Assembly: GCA_030604345.1 (NCBI GenBank)
Contig: JAUVWB010000005.1
Span: 1 to 17,314, forward strand
Origin: Desulfofustis sp.
Lineage (GTDB): Bacteria; Desulfobacterota; Desulfobulbia; Desulfobulbales; Desulfocapsaceae
DNA: 17,314 nt
Reading direction: 5' to 3'
The notes below the pieces were generated by a model that saw only the letters and a list, made by a program, of their open reading frames with translations, did not search any database and had not been told where the DNA came from. This document shows, in pieces, positions 17,042 through 17,314 of the stretch (position 1 is the first letter of the stretch; each line of letters begins with the position of its first letter). Both the position numbers and the translations under genes were made by a program.

Positions 17042-17314
17042 TCAGCCGACGGCAATCCGGGATGGTCCGCTGATGATGGGGGCCTTGGCGGCCTTGGCCA
17101 TCTGCTGCAGCATGGAGCGGAACAGCAGCACGTGCGACGGGGCGATGAGCGACCAGTACAGCTTGCCCCAGAACCCGCGCGGCAGGAAGCTGGGGATCAT
17201 GCGCAGGTCGGTGGAGCCGTCGGGCCGCGCCTCGACCCTGAATTCCAGATAGGCCTCGCCGGGGGCCAGCATCTCCGCCTTGAGAAGCAGCCGGTGCGGC
17301 TCTTCGACCCCGAC
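17042..17314 (-). CDS. DUF2867-like protein, C-terminal part (5' end beyond right edge)
   Basis: Only the last 90 residues are in the window; the frame is open to base 17314, so the in-window ATG at 17272 is internal. The pattern (…RLLLKAEMLAPGEAYLEFRV…DLRMIPSFLPRGFWGKLYWSLIAPSHVLLFRSMLQQMAKAA) matches the end of DUF2867, often found alone or fused behind an NAD(P)-binding SDR-type domain. Whether such a domain lies upstream cannot be seen. It is convergent with the transporter pair and probably unrelated to it. Function unknown. Confidence 0.75.
   Translation of the reverse strand, partial: VGVEEPHRLLLKAEMLAPGEAYLEFRVEARPDGSTDLRMIPSFLPRGFWGKLYWSLIAPSHVLLFRSMLQQMAKAAKAPIISGPSRIAVG

Overview
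The window reads as accessory and respiratory gene space from a GC-rich anaerobic bacterium. My best guess is a Desulfobacterota member (sulfate-reducer relative). The reasons are three sigma-54-type regulatory units in 17 kb, a quinol-type NO reductase under NorR control, a PEP-synthase-like protein next to glutamate dehydrogenase, and a gene that appears to use UGA as selenocysteine. The taxonomic guess is inference only.

Left part (1-5484): a PAS/PAS hybrid histidine kinase cut by the left edge and visibly AT-richer than everything after it. It is followed by a Cache/HAMP membrane histidine kinase overlapping by a few bases a sigma-54 response regulator of the AtoC/ZraR/NtrC type. That regulator is interrupted by an in-frame TAG inside its receiver domain.

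Middle (5485-10567): a 337-base intergenic region holds a 13-bp inverted repeat, a perfect 10-bp palindrome and a good -24/-12 promoter. It leads into an unrecognised 192-aa protein and gdhA. Convergent to them lies an 881-aa protein with a degenerate RecA/KaiC-like N-terminus and a PEP-synthase ATP-grasp domain, but no phosphohistidine or PEP-binding domains.

NO-response module (10809-15314): norR (minus) is divergent from a qNOR-type norB (plus). The shared 170-bp region carries GT-N7-AC NorR-like sites and a near-consensus sigma-54 promoter. The promoter excludes the longest possible norB start. A small cupin protein follows norB, and a clear Rho-independent terminator closes the unit.

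Right part (15315-16959): an AT-rich region with repeated ACTAC/GTAGT half-sites overlaps a TTGACA-N17-TACCAT promoter. It precedes a 127-aa unrecognised protein and two overlapping YeeE/YedE-type membrane half-transporters. In the first half an in-frame TGA (16313-16315) sits exactly where the family has its conserved Cys (G-C-x-S-G-H-G). The reading frame then continues intact for 39 residues to an ATGA overlap with the second half. A hairpin with a GUU loop lies 22 nt after the UGA. I read this as a selenocysteine-containing YeeE/YedE transporter, the most interesting item here. The window ends in a DUF2867-like gene on the minus strand, cut by the right edge.
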